Shown here: positions 41,408 through 50,205 of the stretch, one piece after another
How the letters are laid out: each line of letters starts with the position of its first letter
Position numbering within the stretch: position 1 is the stretch's first letter
DNA from: HyVt-477 sp965224605
GTDB lineage: Bacteria > Pseudomonadota > Gammaproteobacteria > Thiotrichales > Thiotrichaceae
Direction: 5' to 3'
Length of the DNA: 64,000 nucleotides
NCBI GenBank assembly: GCA_965224605.1
Contig: CBDCZP010000001.1
Coordinates: 248,001-312,000, forward strand
The notes under the pieces: generated by a model
Databases searched by the model: none
The model's input: only the letters and a program-made list of their open reading frames with translations
What the model was told of the DNA's origin: nothing
Translations under genes and position numbers: made by a program

Positions 41408-44160
41408 TAATGTGCTTCGTCCCAATTATTACCCTGTCCGATTTCTACGATAAGGGGGACGTCAAGTGTGGCTGCATTTTCCATGTGTTGTTTAATTTCC
41501 ATACTGAAATCTTGCAGCATTTCTTCTTTTATTTCAAATACTAATTCGTCGTGGACTTGCATAATCATGCGCGCGTCTACCTGGCTTTCGCGTAAGTAGC
41601 TATTGACTGAAATCATGGCCTTTTTGATGATGTCCGCAGCAGTGCCTTGCATCGGGGCATTGATAGCGGTGCGTTCCGCATATTTTCGGCGTTGCGGGTT
41701 TCTGGCATTAATGTCGGGGAGGTATAACCTTCTCCCAAATAGCGTCTCAACATAGCCCTGTTCTTTGGCCTGTTCGCGGGTGCGATCCATATAATTCTGA
41801 ACACCTGGATAACGTGCAAAATACAAATCCACATAGTCTTTGGCTTCGGTGCGGGAGATATGTAATTGTTTGGCAAGTCCAAAAGGTGACATGCCATAGA
41901 TAAGACCAAAGTTGATGGCTTTGGCGTTGCGACGCTGATCGGTGGTGACCGCATCTAAGGGTGTTCCGAAGACTTCGGAGGCAGTAGCAGTATGGATATC
42001 TCTGCCATTGGCAAAGGCATCCAGTAAACCTTTATCCGCTGATAAATGCGCCATAATGCGCAGTTCGATTTGTGAATAGTCCGCTGCCAGCATTTTATAA
42101 CCTGGTTCGGGAATGAAGGCTTGGCGTATTCGGCGACCTTCTTTTTTGCGGATAGGAATATTCTGTAAATTGGGATCAGCTGATGAAAGTCTCCCTGTTG
42201 CAGTAACAGCTTGATGATAAGAAGTATGAATACGTTTTGTTGTCTCGTTGATGAGCTTGGGTAGCTTATCGGTATAGGTTGATTTGAGCTTGCTCATGGT
42301 TCGATAGGCAAGTATCAATCGGGGTAGGGGGTATTCATGAGAGAGTTCGACCAGTACATCTTCGGCAGTAGAAGGTTGACCTTTCGGGGTTTTGCGAATA
42401 ACCGGGATTTGCAACTTTTCAAAGAGAATTTTTTGTAGTTGCAAAGGGGAGTTGAGGGTAAATTCTTCACCTGCCAGATCATAGCAATCAGCCTCAATGG
42501 TCTTCATTTTCTCTGCAAATTCAGCCGATTGGATAGCTAATAGCTCTGCATTCACATGCACGCCATTACGTTCAATAGAGGATAAGATGCTAAGTAAGGG
42601 TAATTCGACATCACGGTATAATGTCGCTTGAGCTTGCAGTTTTTCGAGTTGAGGCCAGAAGTATTGATGTAGACGTAAAGTCATATCCGCATCTTCGGCT
42701 GCATAAGGCGAGGCTTTCTCTAACTCAATTTGATTAAAGGTTAGTTGTTTTTTGCCTTTGCCCGCGATATCGGTAAAAGCGGTGGGCTTATGATCGAGAT
42801 AGCGTTCACAGAGTGTATCCATATCGTGGCGGCTGGCGGTGGAGTTGAGTACATAGGATTGCAGCATGGTGTCATGCTCAATGCCTTGTAATTCAATACC
42901 ATGATTGAGTAATACGCTGCGATCGTATTTCAGGTTTTGCCCCACCTTTTTAATGGCGGGGTTTTCCAGAAGAGGTTTGAGTAGTTGCAGTGTTTTGTCT
43001 CTATCCAATTGCTCTGGGACACCGAGATAATCGTGTGCCAGAGGCAAATACGCCGCTTTACCTGCTTCTATACAGAAAGACACACCGACTATACGAGCAT
43101 CTATATAATTCAGGCTGGTAGTTTCGGTATCAAAAGCGACGAGGTCGGCTGTCTCTATATTTTTAATCCAATTATCTAGCTCTTCTTGGGACAAAATAGT
43201 TTGATAGTCAGATTGAATATTCGAATTTACACTTGAAGTTGCACCACTAGTATTTTCAGCATTATTATTTCCACGAGTATTTCCACGGGTTAATCTGCCC
43301 AGTCGGCCGCGGAGACCGTAGCGTTCATACAATTCAATCAGCCGATCTGTATCTTGTGGATTGAATGAAAGAGTTTTTGGTGAGCAGTCAATTTCGAGGT
43401 CGCATTTGATGGTGACTAGCTCATAGGAGAGGGGTAGAAACTCAAGGGATTCACGTAGGTATTCGCCCACTTTGCCTTTGAATTCATCTGCACATTTCAT
43501 GACGTTGTCTAACGTATCGTATTCCGCAAGCCACTTCACCGCTGTTTTCGGGCCGACTTTGGGAACTCCGGGAATGTTGTCTACCTTGTCGCCCATCAAG
43601 GCTAAATAGTCTTTGATACGATTGGGCGGCACACCGTATTTTTCTTTCACCCCTTCAATATCGTGGAAGGTGTTGGACATGGTGTTAATCAGGCTCACTC
43701 GTTCGTTAACCAGTTGCGCCATGTCTTTATCACCCGTTGAGATAATGACGTTTCCATCATAAAGTTCGGACATAGTGCCTATGACATCATCGGCTTCCAC
43801 GTAAGATTCGATAATGAGTGGATAGCCTTGCGCTTTGATAATTTTTAGTAGGGGCTCAATTTGTATGCGTAAATCATCCGGCATGGGTGGACGGGTAGCT
43901 TTGTATTCTGGGTACAAGTCATTGCGAAAGGTTTTACCTTTGGCATCGAAGATAACCGCCATATGGTCGGGGGCATAATCTTTGCGAAGTTTGTCGAGCA
44001 TGTTCAATACGCCATGAATAGCGCCGGTAGGTTCACCATGAGAGTTGATCAATGGGGGCAGGGCGTGGAAGGCTCTAAATAGATAAGAGGAGCCATCGAC
44101 TAGCACCAATGGTTTAGTGGTATTTTTATCTGACATGGTATCTGTTGTATGCTCTGACAC
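41407..44160 (-). CDS. polA: DNA polymerase I
   Basis: 917 residues from GTG 44160, or 909 from the ATG at 44136; neither has a strong ribosome site. Acts in Okazaki-fragment maturation and repair. All three domains are present: N-terminal 5'-3' exonuclease (LVLVDGSSYLFRAFHALP; NIPGVPKVGPKTA), 3'-5' proofreading exonuclease with VAFDTETTSLNYIDARIVG (acidic residues intact), and polymerase with motif A (MLAADYSQIELRIMAHLS), motif B (RRNAKAINFGLIYGMSPFGL) and motif C (MQVHDELVFEI). The first gene of a leftward trio with two membrane proteins, divergent from nadA with only 27 bases between starts. Confidence 0.97.
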   Translation of the reverse strand: MSEHTTDTMSDKNTTKPLVLVDGSSYLFRAFHALPPLINSHGEPTGAIHGVLNMLDKLRKDYAPDHMAVIFDAKGKTFRNDLYPEYKATRPPMPDDLRIQIEPLLKIIKAQGYPLIIESYVEADDVIGTMSELYDGNVIISTGDKDMAQLVNERVSLINTMSNTFHDIEGVKEKYGVPPNRIKDYLALMGDKVDNIPGVPKVGPKTAVKWLAEYDTLDNVMKCADEFKGKVGEYLRESLEFLPLSYELVTIKCDLEIDCSPKTLSFNPQDTDRLIELYERYGLRGRLGRLTRGNTRGNNNAENTSGATSSVNSNIQSDYQTILSQEELDNWIKNIETADLVAFDTETTSLNYIDARIVGVSFCIEAGKAAYLPLAHDYLGVPEQLDRDKTLQLLKPLLENPAIKKVGQNLKYDRSVLLNHGIELQGIEHDTMLQSYVLNSTASRHDMDTLCERYLDHKPTAFTDIAGKGKKQLTFNQIELEKASPYAAEDADMTLRLHQYFWPQLEKLQAQATLYRDVELPLLSILSSIERNGVHVNAELLAIQSAEFAEKMKTIEADCYDLAGEEFTLNSPLQLQKILFEKLQIPVIRKTPKGQPSTAEDVLVELSHEYPLPRLILAYRTMSKLKSTYTDKLPKLINETTKRIHTSYHQAVTATGRLSSADPNLQNIPIRKKEGRRIRQAFIPEPGYKMLAADYSQIELRIMAHLSADKGLLDAFANGRDIHTATASEVFGTPLDAVTTDQRRNAKAINFGLIYGMSPFGLAKQLHISRTEAKDYVDLYFARYPGVQNYMDRTREQAKEQGYVETLFGRRLYLPDINARNPQRRKYAERTAINAPMQGTAADIIKKAMISVNSYLRESQVDARMIMQVHDELVFEIKEEMLQDFSMEIKQHMENAATLDVPLIVEIGQGNNWDEAH

Positions 44161-44187
44161 TTCTAAAATTATTTACTAGTATATGCT

Positions 44188-45246
44188 ATGTCGAATCCAG
44201 TAACAGCTCCAAAAGTCCCCCTTTTTGATACGCCGGTCACCGCAGAAGTGGAAGCGTTGAATCCACATTATACGGCAGAGAAAAAAGAGCAAGTAAAACA
44301 ACGTATAAAAGCCTTATTAAAAGAGCAAAATGCTGTTTTGGTCGCGCATTATTACGTGGATGCTGATTTACAGGAGTTAGCAGAAGAAACGGGAGGGTAT
44401 GTTTCTGATTCTCTGGATATGGCGAACTTCGGAAAAGAACATCCAGCCACTACGTTAGTGGTCGCAGGCGTCCGTTTTATGGGCGAAACAGCGAAGATTT
44501 TGACGCCTGAAAAACGCGTGCTGATGCCTACCTTAGAAGCTGAATGTTCGTTAGATTTAAGTTGTCCTGCGGATGATTTTAATGCTTTTTGTGATCAGCA
44601 TCCTGATCATGTGGTAGTGGTTTATTCAAATACCAGTGCAGAGGTTAAGGCACGTGCGGATTATGTGGTGACCTCCAGTATCGCACTGAAACTAGTGAGT
44701 TGGTTAGGTGAGCAGGGCAAGAAAATACTGTGGGCGCCAGATAAACACCTAGGTCATTATATCCAGAAAGTAACGGGCGTTGAGATGGTGTTGTGGAAAG
44801 GCGCCTGTATTGTGCACGAGGAATTCAAGACACGTGCTTTAGGAAAGCTTATTGAGGAAAACCCCGATGCAGCCGTGCTGGCGCATCCAGAATCGCCTGA
44901 TGAGATTCTAGAATTAGCCGATGTGGTGGGCTCTACCACACAGATTATTAATGCCGCAAAAGAGTTGCCGAACAAAAAACTCATTGTTGCTACCGATAGT
45001 GGTATTTTTTATAAAATGCGTCAGGAAGCTCCAGACAAAGAAATTATTGAGGCCCCCACACACGGCGAAGGAGCCACCTGCAAAAGTTGTGCGCATTGTC
45101 CGTGGATGGCTATGAATGGGTTGCACAACTTATTAAGTGTGTTGGAAACAGGTAGCAATGAAATTCACGTCGATGAGGACATTAGAGTGAAGGCACTTCG
45201 ATCTACTCAAAGGATGCTTGATTTTGCCAAGAAATTTAATGCTTAA
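44188..45246 (+). CDS. nadA: quinolinate synthase A
   Basis: 352 residues. Condenses iminoaspartate with dihydroxyacetone phosphate to quinolinate in NAD synthesis, using a [4Fe-4S] cluster. Seen: LVAHYYVDADLQELAEETGG at the active site, GVRFMGETAKIL, and the E. coli-type C-terminal cysteine cluster EGATCKSCAHCPWMAMN. Conserved Cys residues earlier (LEAECSLDLSCP) supply the other ligands. Start ATG 44188 lies in a 27-base divergent gap with polA, so the promoters must overlap the coding ends. A 23-bp perfect palindrome follows the stop. Confidence 0.96.
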   Translation: MSNPVTAPKVPLFDTPVTAEVEALNPHYTAEKKEQVKQRIKALLKEQNAVLVAHYYVDADLQELAEETGGYVSDSLDMANFGKEHPATTLVVAGVRFMGETAKILTPEKRVLMPTLEAECSLDLSCPADDFNAFCDQHPDHVVVVYSNTSAEVKARADYVVTSSIALKLVSWLGEQGKKILWAPDKHLGHYIQKVTGVEMVLWKGACIVHEEFKTRALGKLIEENPDAAVLAHPESPDEILELADVVGSTTQIINAAKELPNKKLIVATDSGIFYKMRQEAPDKEIIEAPTHGEGATCKSCAHCPWMAMNGLHNLLSVLETGSNEIHVDEDIRVKALRSTQRMLDFAKKFNA

Positions 45247-45280
45247 TAAGGGTGCGGAGTATTGCACCAGAGTTGCGTAC

Positions 45281-45329
45281 CCTTCGACAGCACTCAGGTG
45301 CTACAGTAGCACCTGAGTGCTGTCGAAGG
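45281..45329. repeat. perfect 23-bp inverted repeat downstream of nadA
   Basis: Arm 45281-45303 (starting CCTTCGACAGCACTCAGG) and arm 45307-45329 are exact reverse complements around CAG. It lies 35 bases past the nadA stop. No U-run follows, so it may be a dispersed repeat acting as an mRNA 3'-end stabiliser rather than a classical terminator. Confidence 0.9.
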
Positions 45330-45372
45330 ATCGGCAAATTGGCACTCACATTAGGTAATCAGAAGGAGTCTT

Positions 45373-45695
45373 ATGGATACTAGCTAAAAATATAGTGTGT
45401 AATGAGGAATGTCCTGTAAAAAAAAACGGCTGAAATTATTGAAGGGAAGTGGACAACACTCGTTGTTCGAGAGCTGTTACCCCATAAAAAGCGGTACTCA
45501 GAAATTCAAAGAGCTTTAAAAGGCATTAGCCCAAAGGTATTAACCACACGTTTGAGAATGCTTGAACAAAAAGGGTTAATTACCAGAACTGTATACGCTA
45601 CTGTTCCACCAACAACAGAATATGAATTAACAAATATTGGGCAAAAACTAGAAGAAGTGCTAAACGCTATGGCGGTATTTGGGAAAAACCTCTAA
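45373..45695 (+). pseudogene. HxlR-family transcriptional regulator broken by frameshifts
   Basis: The long frame (0) from about 45429 to TAA 45693-45695 translates to a nearly complete HxlR winged helix: AEIIEGKWTTLVVRELLPHK, ISPKVLTTRLRMLEQKGLIT and PPTTEYELTNIGQKLEEVL. The expected preceding CPVKK lies in another frame (45410 onward), and the two are separated by an A9 run (45418-45426); one A fewer would join them. A good ribosome site (AGAAGGAG) precedes ATG 45373, which is in the third frame and meets TAA after four codons, so a second shift is needed. Two shifts make decay more likely than recoding. Confidence 0.85.
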
Positions 45696-45892
45696 CGCGC
45701 TATTCAGATAAAGCCCTTTCAGTCCAAAGATTTAGTGTGGGCTTATCATCGACTGTCAATGGCATGAGTAGGCGAAGCATGTAGCACTAGGAGGTTTTAG
45801 CAGCTGAGTTCTATCTCGAAGAGAATTTCAAACGGGTATTCTTATTTGTCTCGGTACTAAACTGGGGATACAAATGTGTCGTATGCTATTTA

Positions 45893-46159
45893 TCAATCAG
45901 TTTGTTGAGTTTGATTATTTCCCATAGAGGTTAAATACCCACCTAATTCATACAAAGCAATCGCAAATAGGCCAATACAGGCAGTGGTCATCATAATAAG
46001 CAGCATTTGTGCCTCAGAGCCATGAAAAACAGATTGAAGAATATTGATCGAACCTTTAGTGATTAGGTCGTTAAAATGCTCGTGTATAAGTGTTGGAGCA
46101 GGTATAGCTATCATTAAGCTAGATAGCCCAATAGCTACGTTATATTTTTTATGGTTCAT
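45893..46159 (-). CDS. small two-span membrane protein
   Basis: 88 residues from ATG 46159, selected because GGGAGAG lies 5 bases upstream; the longer frame begins at 46186. Two hydrophobic segments (VAIGLSSLMIAIPAPTLI and MLLIMMTTACIGLFAIALYE) enclose a short loop. No family recognised. Opposite in direction to the next gene. Confidence 0.6.
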   Translation of the reverse strand: MNHKKYNVAIGLSSLMIAIPAPTLIHEHFNDLITKGSINILQSVFHGSEAQMLLIMMTTACIGLFAIALYELGGYLTSMGNNQTQQTD

Positions 46160-46596
46160 CGTTCTCTCCCGTTGTTGCGTAGACATTTAATTTTGTTTTT
46201 AACTGGGTCCACTTAATAGCATTGTTTTTGATGATGTATTGTTGTTTTAGTTTTAGTTGGTATCGTTCGGAGGTCTTACGAAAATCGTGTAGATATGTGT
46301 GAGGTATCGAAACACGGAATCTAATATTCTAGGACGCTAACTAGTTAGACTTTTCCAGCAGATCGCTTCAGTTAGAATCACATTTGTTAAGACTTGGAAA
46401 AACTGAAACTTGATAGATTGTGGTTGCAGTTAATGGCTGTTAGTAACTTATGATTATTATTATTTCTAACTGGTGTCATTATATCGTGTAACCCTTGACC
46501 TGGTCTGAATATCAAGCCTTAATAGGCGGCGATGTACTAGGCTTTGGTCAGCTTAACGTTGTACTTTTTAATTAATAATAAAAATAAAAAATCATT
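46160..46596. other. intergenic region before the three-span membrane protein
   Basis: About 440 bases with no credible ORF. A TTGACC sequence near 46493-46498 and TAATAG after a 19-base spacer form a weak promoter candidate for the gene at 46597. No repeats or hairpins stand out. Confidence 0.3.
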
Positions 46597-47340
46597 ATGG
46601 AATCACTACTACCTATACTTTTCTTGGTCATTATTTTATGCGTTATTTTCATGGGTAGCTTTTTAGCAAAAATATTCAAAGCTAAACGGTTTAAAATTCA
46701 CTGGATGGTACTACCCTGGATAGGTGCGTTGATCAGTATTGTTGCTGCGAATGTATTTCAGTTAGATGGTTTGTATGCACTGGCTATTGGATTAATGGCA
46801 TTTGTCATTGTGCTGATATTTGTAAATGGTATGCAGCTTACGAGTGCTGTCACGATTATCATGACTAGTATAGCCAGTCTAGCACTCTTGTCAGTAGGCT
46901 CAATGTATGCGTTGAATCAATCAGGAACCAGTACACGTACATTGACTGCGAGGGCCATTGAGTTTATTCCTGATAGTAAGTTTTATGACTTATCATTTTT
47001 GGCGAAAATCAATGAAACAAAAGATACTGTGTTCATTATTGAAGATGATGAAGTTGTTGCGGGTTATTCTGAACAAGATTTATTACCTAACCGGATTGTT
47101 AAGAAATATAACCTAAAATCTCCTATCTATCGTGTGATTAATCCAAGTAAAGCAGGAGCAATGCGTGGAGCAACTGTGCGTTTATTGAAACGTGATGGGA
47201 AACTGCTAAGGGGCAGTATTGTCGGTGTGGAAGGAAACAAATTGATTTTAGGAAAGTACGTACCCAACAAGGGTATGATTAAAGCACCTATTCCCTTAGG
47301 CATGATCAAGAAACTTGAAGTGATGAGTCGGACTAATTAA
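46597..47340 (+). CDS. unassigned membrane protein with a soluble C-terminal domain
   Basis: 247 residues. Hydrophobic segments at about 3-22, 36-53, 57-78 and 82-104 give three to four membrane spans. The C-terminal 130 residues are soluble and beta-rich (DTVFIIEDDEVVAGYSEQ; GATVRLLKRDGKLLRGSIVG), resembling a small barrel such as an SH3 or KOW-like fold. No recognised family. Monocistronic and followed by a weak hairpin. Confidence 0.55.
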   Translation: MESLLPILFLVIILCVIFMGSFLAKIFKAKRFKIHWMVLPWIGALISIVAANVFQLDGLYALAIGLMAFVIVLIFVNGMQLTSAVTIIMTSIASLALLSVGSMYALNQSGTSTRTLTARAIEFIPDSKFYDLSFLAKINETKDTVFIIEDDEVVAGYSEQDLLPNRIVKKYNLKSPIYRVINPSKAGAMRGATVRLLKRDGKLLRGSIVGVEGNKLILGKYVPNKGMIKAPIPLGMIKKLEVMSRTN

Positions 47341-47353
47341 GGGTGTTCGCGGG

Positions 47354-47371
47354 TTTTGACTTGAGTCAAAA
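47354..47371. terminator. weak AT-rich hairpin between convergent genes
   Basis: TTTTGAC (47354-47360) and GTCAAAA (47365-47371) form a 7-bp stem with a 4-base loop, followed by further As. On the minus strand the stem precedes no strong U-run other than the T-rich flank. It lies between convergent genes. Confidence 0.35.
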
Positions 47372-47376
47372 AAAAG

Positions 47377-47418
47377 CCTAAGGCCTCCAGCCTAAGGCCT
47401 CCAGCCTAAGGCCTCCAG
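47377..47418. repeat. three perfect 14-bp tandem repeats at the 3' end of a lipoprotein gene
   Basis: CCTAAGGCCTCCAG is repeated at 47377-47390, 47391-47404 and 47405-47418. The third copy supplies the stop codon and last residues (Trp-Arg-Pro) of the leftward lipoprotein gene, so the array grew from the coding end outward. Confidence 0.95.
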
Positions 47419-47984
47419 ATAATAGTATCCAGCACCCATGAGGTTAGGATTGCTGTAGGTGGTGCTTCTTTTTTGGGACCATCCCAGTTACCACTGAATA
47501 CATATAATAAGTTTGTTGCTTTTGGTGCCATGCAAAGCACTCTACCTGTGAATTCTTCGGTACCAGCGATACAAGGCTCTGTTTCTCCATAATTATAAAT
47601 TTTGTTATAGGCAGTGCCAATCTCATGACCTAATGCATTTCCCACTTTGTTGCTCATGATATAAATTGAGAAAATGTTATTTCTCTTTTCATCAGGATGA
47701 ATTAATAACAAGGGCTTCCCATTTTCACTAACCCTGATAACAGGAATGGAATCACCATCCTGAAACTGAGTGTATTCAGTGACACTGTAATCCTGAAAGG
47801 CGAGTGTTATTTGATGCATGTTAAAAGGAGTAGAGGCATTGATGGGGCCTACCCCATCCGTTGAAAGCATAATGCTACTTCTTTTAACTTTAGCCGTGTT
47901 TGTTGTGGATTGCTCGTTTTCTGAGCTACATGCCACAACAAATAGGAGTAAGAGGCTGAGTAATGTGATTGTTTTTGTATTCAT
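47406..47984 (-). CDS. DUF1131 family lipoprotein (YfeY/RrpL-like)
   Basis: 192 residues. Signal peptide with lipobox VVAC (Cys near residue 19), Ser-Ser following, so probably outer-membrane sorted. The mature region begins SSIMLSTDGVGPINASTPFN and includes ALGHEIGTAYNKIY, GTEEFTGRVLCMAP and NLLYVFSGNWDGP, the pattern of DUF1131 proteins. E. coli YfeY of this family is controlled by the envelope-stress sigma factor RpoE. Here two cysteines flank the Thr-Glu-Glu loop, likely a disulphide. The molecular function is not known. Confidence 0.75.
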   Translation of the reverse strand: MNTKTITLLSLLLLFVVACSSENEQSTTNTAKVKRSSIMLSTDGVGPINASTPFNMHQITLAFQDYSVTEYTQFQDGDSIPVIRVSENGKPLLLIHPDEKRNNIFSIYIMSNKVGNALGHEIGTAYNKIYNYGETEPCIAGTEEFTGRVLCMAPKATNLLYVFSGNWDGPKKEAPPTAILTSWVLDTIIWRP

Positions 47985-48089
47985 TCTAACTTCTAGCGGT
48001 TTTCATGATTAATCTAAGAAGTTCCTTCATAATCTATTTGAAGCTATGTGGGTTGTGGGTATGTCGTGGTATAGAATACAGGAAATACG

Positions 48090-49346
48090 TTAACTTTTCA
48101 TTGAGTTGAAAAATTCTTCATTGGTCATGGAGGATTGAAGCTTATCAAACAAAAATTCTATTGCGTCAAGCTCATCCATTGGGTGTAAGAATTTACGTAA
48201 AATCCAGAGTTGCTGTAGTTCTTCTTCACTAACTAGTAAATCTTCACGGCGTGTACCTGAGCGATTTACATTAATGGCAGGGAATACGCGTTTTTCTGAA
48301 ATACGTCGATCCAGATGAACCTCTGAGTTACCTGTGCCTTTGAATTCTTCATAGATAACTTCATCCATTTTAGAACCCGTATCAACTAATGCGGTAGCGA
48401 TGATAGTTAGGCTGCCACCTTCTTCAATGTTTCGCGCAGCACCAAAGAAGCGTTTAGGGCGTTGTAAAGCATTGGCATCAACACCACCTGTTAGTACTTT
48501 ACCAGAGGAGGGTACAACCGTATTGTACGCTCTTGCCAAACGTGTGATTGAATCAAGCAAGATAACAACATCTTGTTTGTGTTCTACCAATCGTTTAGCT
48601 TTTTCTATAACCATTTCGGCTACTTGTACATGGCGTGTAGCAGGTTCATCAAACGTTGAAGAAACTACTTCGCCCATGACCATGCGAGACATTTCCGTTA
48701 CTTCTTCCGGACGCTCATCGATTAATAAAACGATAAGGTGGCTGTCTGGGTAGTTGGTTTTGATGCTTTGTGCAATGTTTTGCAACATCATCGTCTTACC
48801 CGCTTTGGGTGGTGCGATAATGAGACCACGTTGACCTTTACCAATAGGTGCAACGATATCAATAATTCTTGCAGTAATATCTTCGGTACTACCATTTCCA
48901 CGTTCAAGGCGGAAACGATCATCCGGATGAAGCGGGGTCAGGTTTTCAAAGAGTATTTTATTTCGGGCGTTTTCAGGTGAATCGAAATTAATCTGATCAA
49001 CCTTTAGAAGTGCGAAATAACGTTCATTATCCTTAGGAGGTCTTATTTTTCCAGCAATGGTATCACCTGTACGAAGACCAAAACGTCTTATCTGGCTAGG
49101 AGATACATAGATGTCGTCTGCACCCGCGATATAATTACTATCACTAGAACGCAAGAAACCGAAGCCATCTTGCAATATTTCTAAAACACCATCGCCATAG
49201 ATATCATCGCCTTTTTTTGCTGTTGCTTTTAATATCGAAAAGATGATGTCTTGCTTACGCGAGCGTGAGATGCCTTCAATACCAAGAGATTTAGTAATGT
49301 CTAAAATTTCAGGTGCGGTTTTCTTTTTAAGTTCGGATAGGTTCAT
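48090..49346 (-). CDS. rho: transcription termination factor Rho
   Basis: 418 residues, canonical length. Hexameric RNA helicase that ends transcription. N-terminal helix bundle begins MNLSELKKKTAPEILDITKS, then the RNA-binding cold-shock-like domain (DGFGFLRSSDSNYIAGADDI), Walker A PPKAGKTMML, Walker B VVILLDSITRLARAYN, and the Q- and R-loop regions up to KSSMT-type C-terminus. All parts look intact. It follows trxA (leftward) with a 300-base gap, the common gammaproteobacterial trxA-rho order; rho leaders are often autoregulated. Confidence 0.98.
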   Translation of the reverse strand: MNLSELKKKTAPEILDITKSLGIEGISRSRKQDIIFSILKATAKKGDDIYGDGVLEILQDGFGFLRSSDSNYIAGADDIYVSPSQIRRFGLRTGDTIAGKIRPPKDNERYFALLKVDQINFDSPENARNKILFENLTPLHPDDRFRLERGNGSTEDITARIIDIVAPIGKGQRGLIIAPPKAGKTMMLQNIAQSIKTNYPDSHLIVLLIDERPEEVTEMSRMVMGEVVSSTFDEPATRHVQVAEMVIEKAKRLVEHKQDVVILLDSITRLARAYNTVVPSSGKVLTGGVDANALQRPKRFFGAARNIEEGGSLTIIATALVDTGSKMDEVIYEEFKGTGNSEVHLDRRISEKRVFPAINVNRSGTRREDLLVSEEELQQLWILRKFLHPMDELDAIEFLFDKLQSSMTNEEFFNSMKS

Positions 49347-49599
49347 AAATACAGAATAGGTTTAGTGACTGCTGAAAAAAGCAGAACATGAGAGTTAATA
49401 AATTTGAAAGGGTTTTGCTTTCTAAGAATAGTTTGGTTCTGAGAGTAGTTTCGCCTGAATGGCTAAATAGTGCCTAAGCACGTTATACAGAATTAAGTAG
49501 AAAGTAGCATAGATAGTAGCTTACGTGCAACTGATTATTTCTAAAAATGTGGGCGGCATTACAACAATACGCTCTAAAGAGCTAATATGAATCATATTT

Positions 49600-49641
49600 C
49601 CACCACAATCGCTTATATTTGTAGTTCAGCGATTGTGGTAG
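49600..49641 (-). terminator. hairpin between trxA and rho
   Basis: CCACCACAATCGC (49600-49612) pairs with GCGATTGTGGTAG (49629-49641) at 12 of 13 positions around a 16-base loop, directly after the trxA stop. No U-run follows on the minus strand, so it could be an RNA-processing or attenuating hairpin in the trxA-rho transcript rather than a full terminator. The remaining 49347-49599 stretch has no ORF and should contain the rho promoter or leader. Confidence 0.5.
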
Positions 49642-49646
49642 TACGC

Positions 49647-49988
49647 TTACAAGTGTTGGTCTATGAAAGCACTGAGTTGTGACTTGGAAACAGCTCCGAC
49701 CTTTGTGGCTTCAACACTACCATTTTTAAAAAGCATAAGAGTGGGAATACCTCTAATACCATATTTGGGAGGTGTATCTGGATTCTCATCAATATTCAGT
49801 TTGGTGATTTTAACCTTCTCACCGTATTCACTCGCTATTTCATCAAGAATGGGAGCGATCATTTTGCAAGGGCCGCACCATTCTGCCCAGTAGTCTACAA
49901 GTACGGGCGTGTCACTTTTCAGAACTTCTTCTTCGAAACTGTCATCAGATAGGTATGTTATATTTGAACTCACGGTTATCTCCGTCAT
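49647..49988 (-). CDS. trxA: thioredoxin 1
   Basis: 113 residues. Small cytoplasmic disulphide reductase with the active site AEWCGPCKMIAP and the conserved cis-proline segment YGIRGIPTLMLFKNG. A short N-terminal extension (MTEITVSSNITYLSDDS) precedes the fold. Its C-terminal helix is complete. The start ATG 49988 has a GGAGATAACCGTGAG-type leader. Upstream of rho in the usual order. Confidence 0.96.
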   Translation of the reverse strand: MTEITVSSNITYLSDDSFEEEVLKSDTPVLVDYWAEWCGPCKMIAPILDEIASEYGEKVKITKLNIDENPDTPPKYGIRGIPTLMLFKNGSVEATKVGAVSKSQLSAFIDQHL

Positions 49989-50205
49989 AAATGAATGATG
50001 TCTATTATCGGGATTAGTTGGCAGAATACAAGTCTATTAGGTCTTTTTTAGCCAACTCTTTTCACAACGCTATACTAAAATAAATACAAAGTTATTGATT
50101 GAACTTTTCAGTGACACTTATATCAGAATGGCTATGCTGAAAGCATTTAAATATAAATGCGCGCAAACCATCAATATTGAACTACGTAATGTCTAAAGAG
50201 GACTT

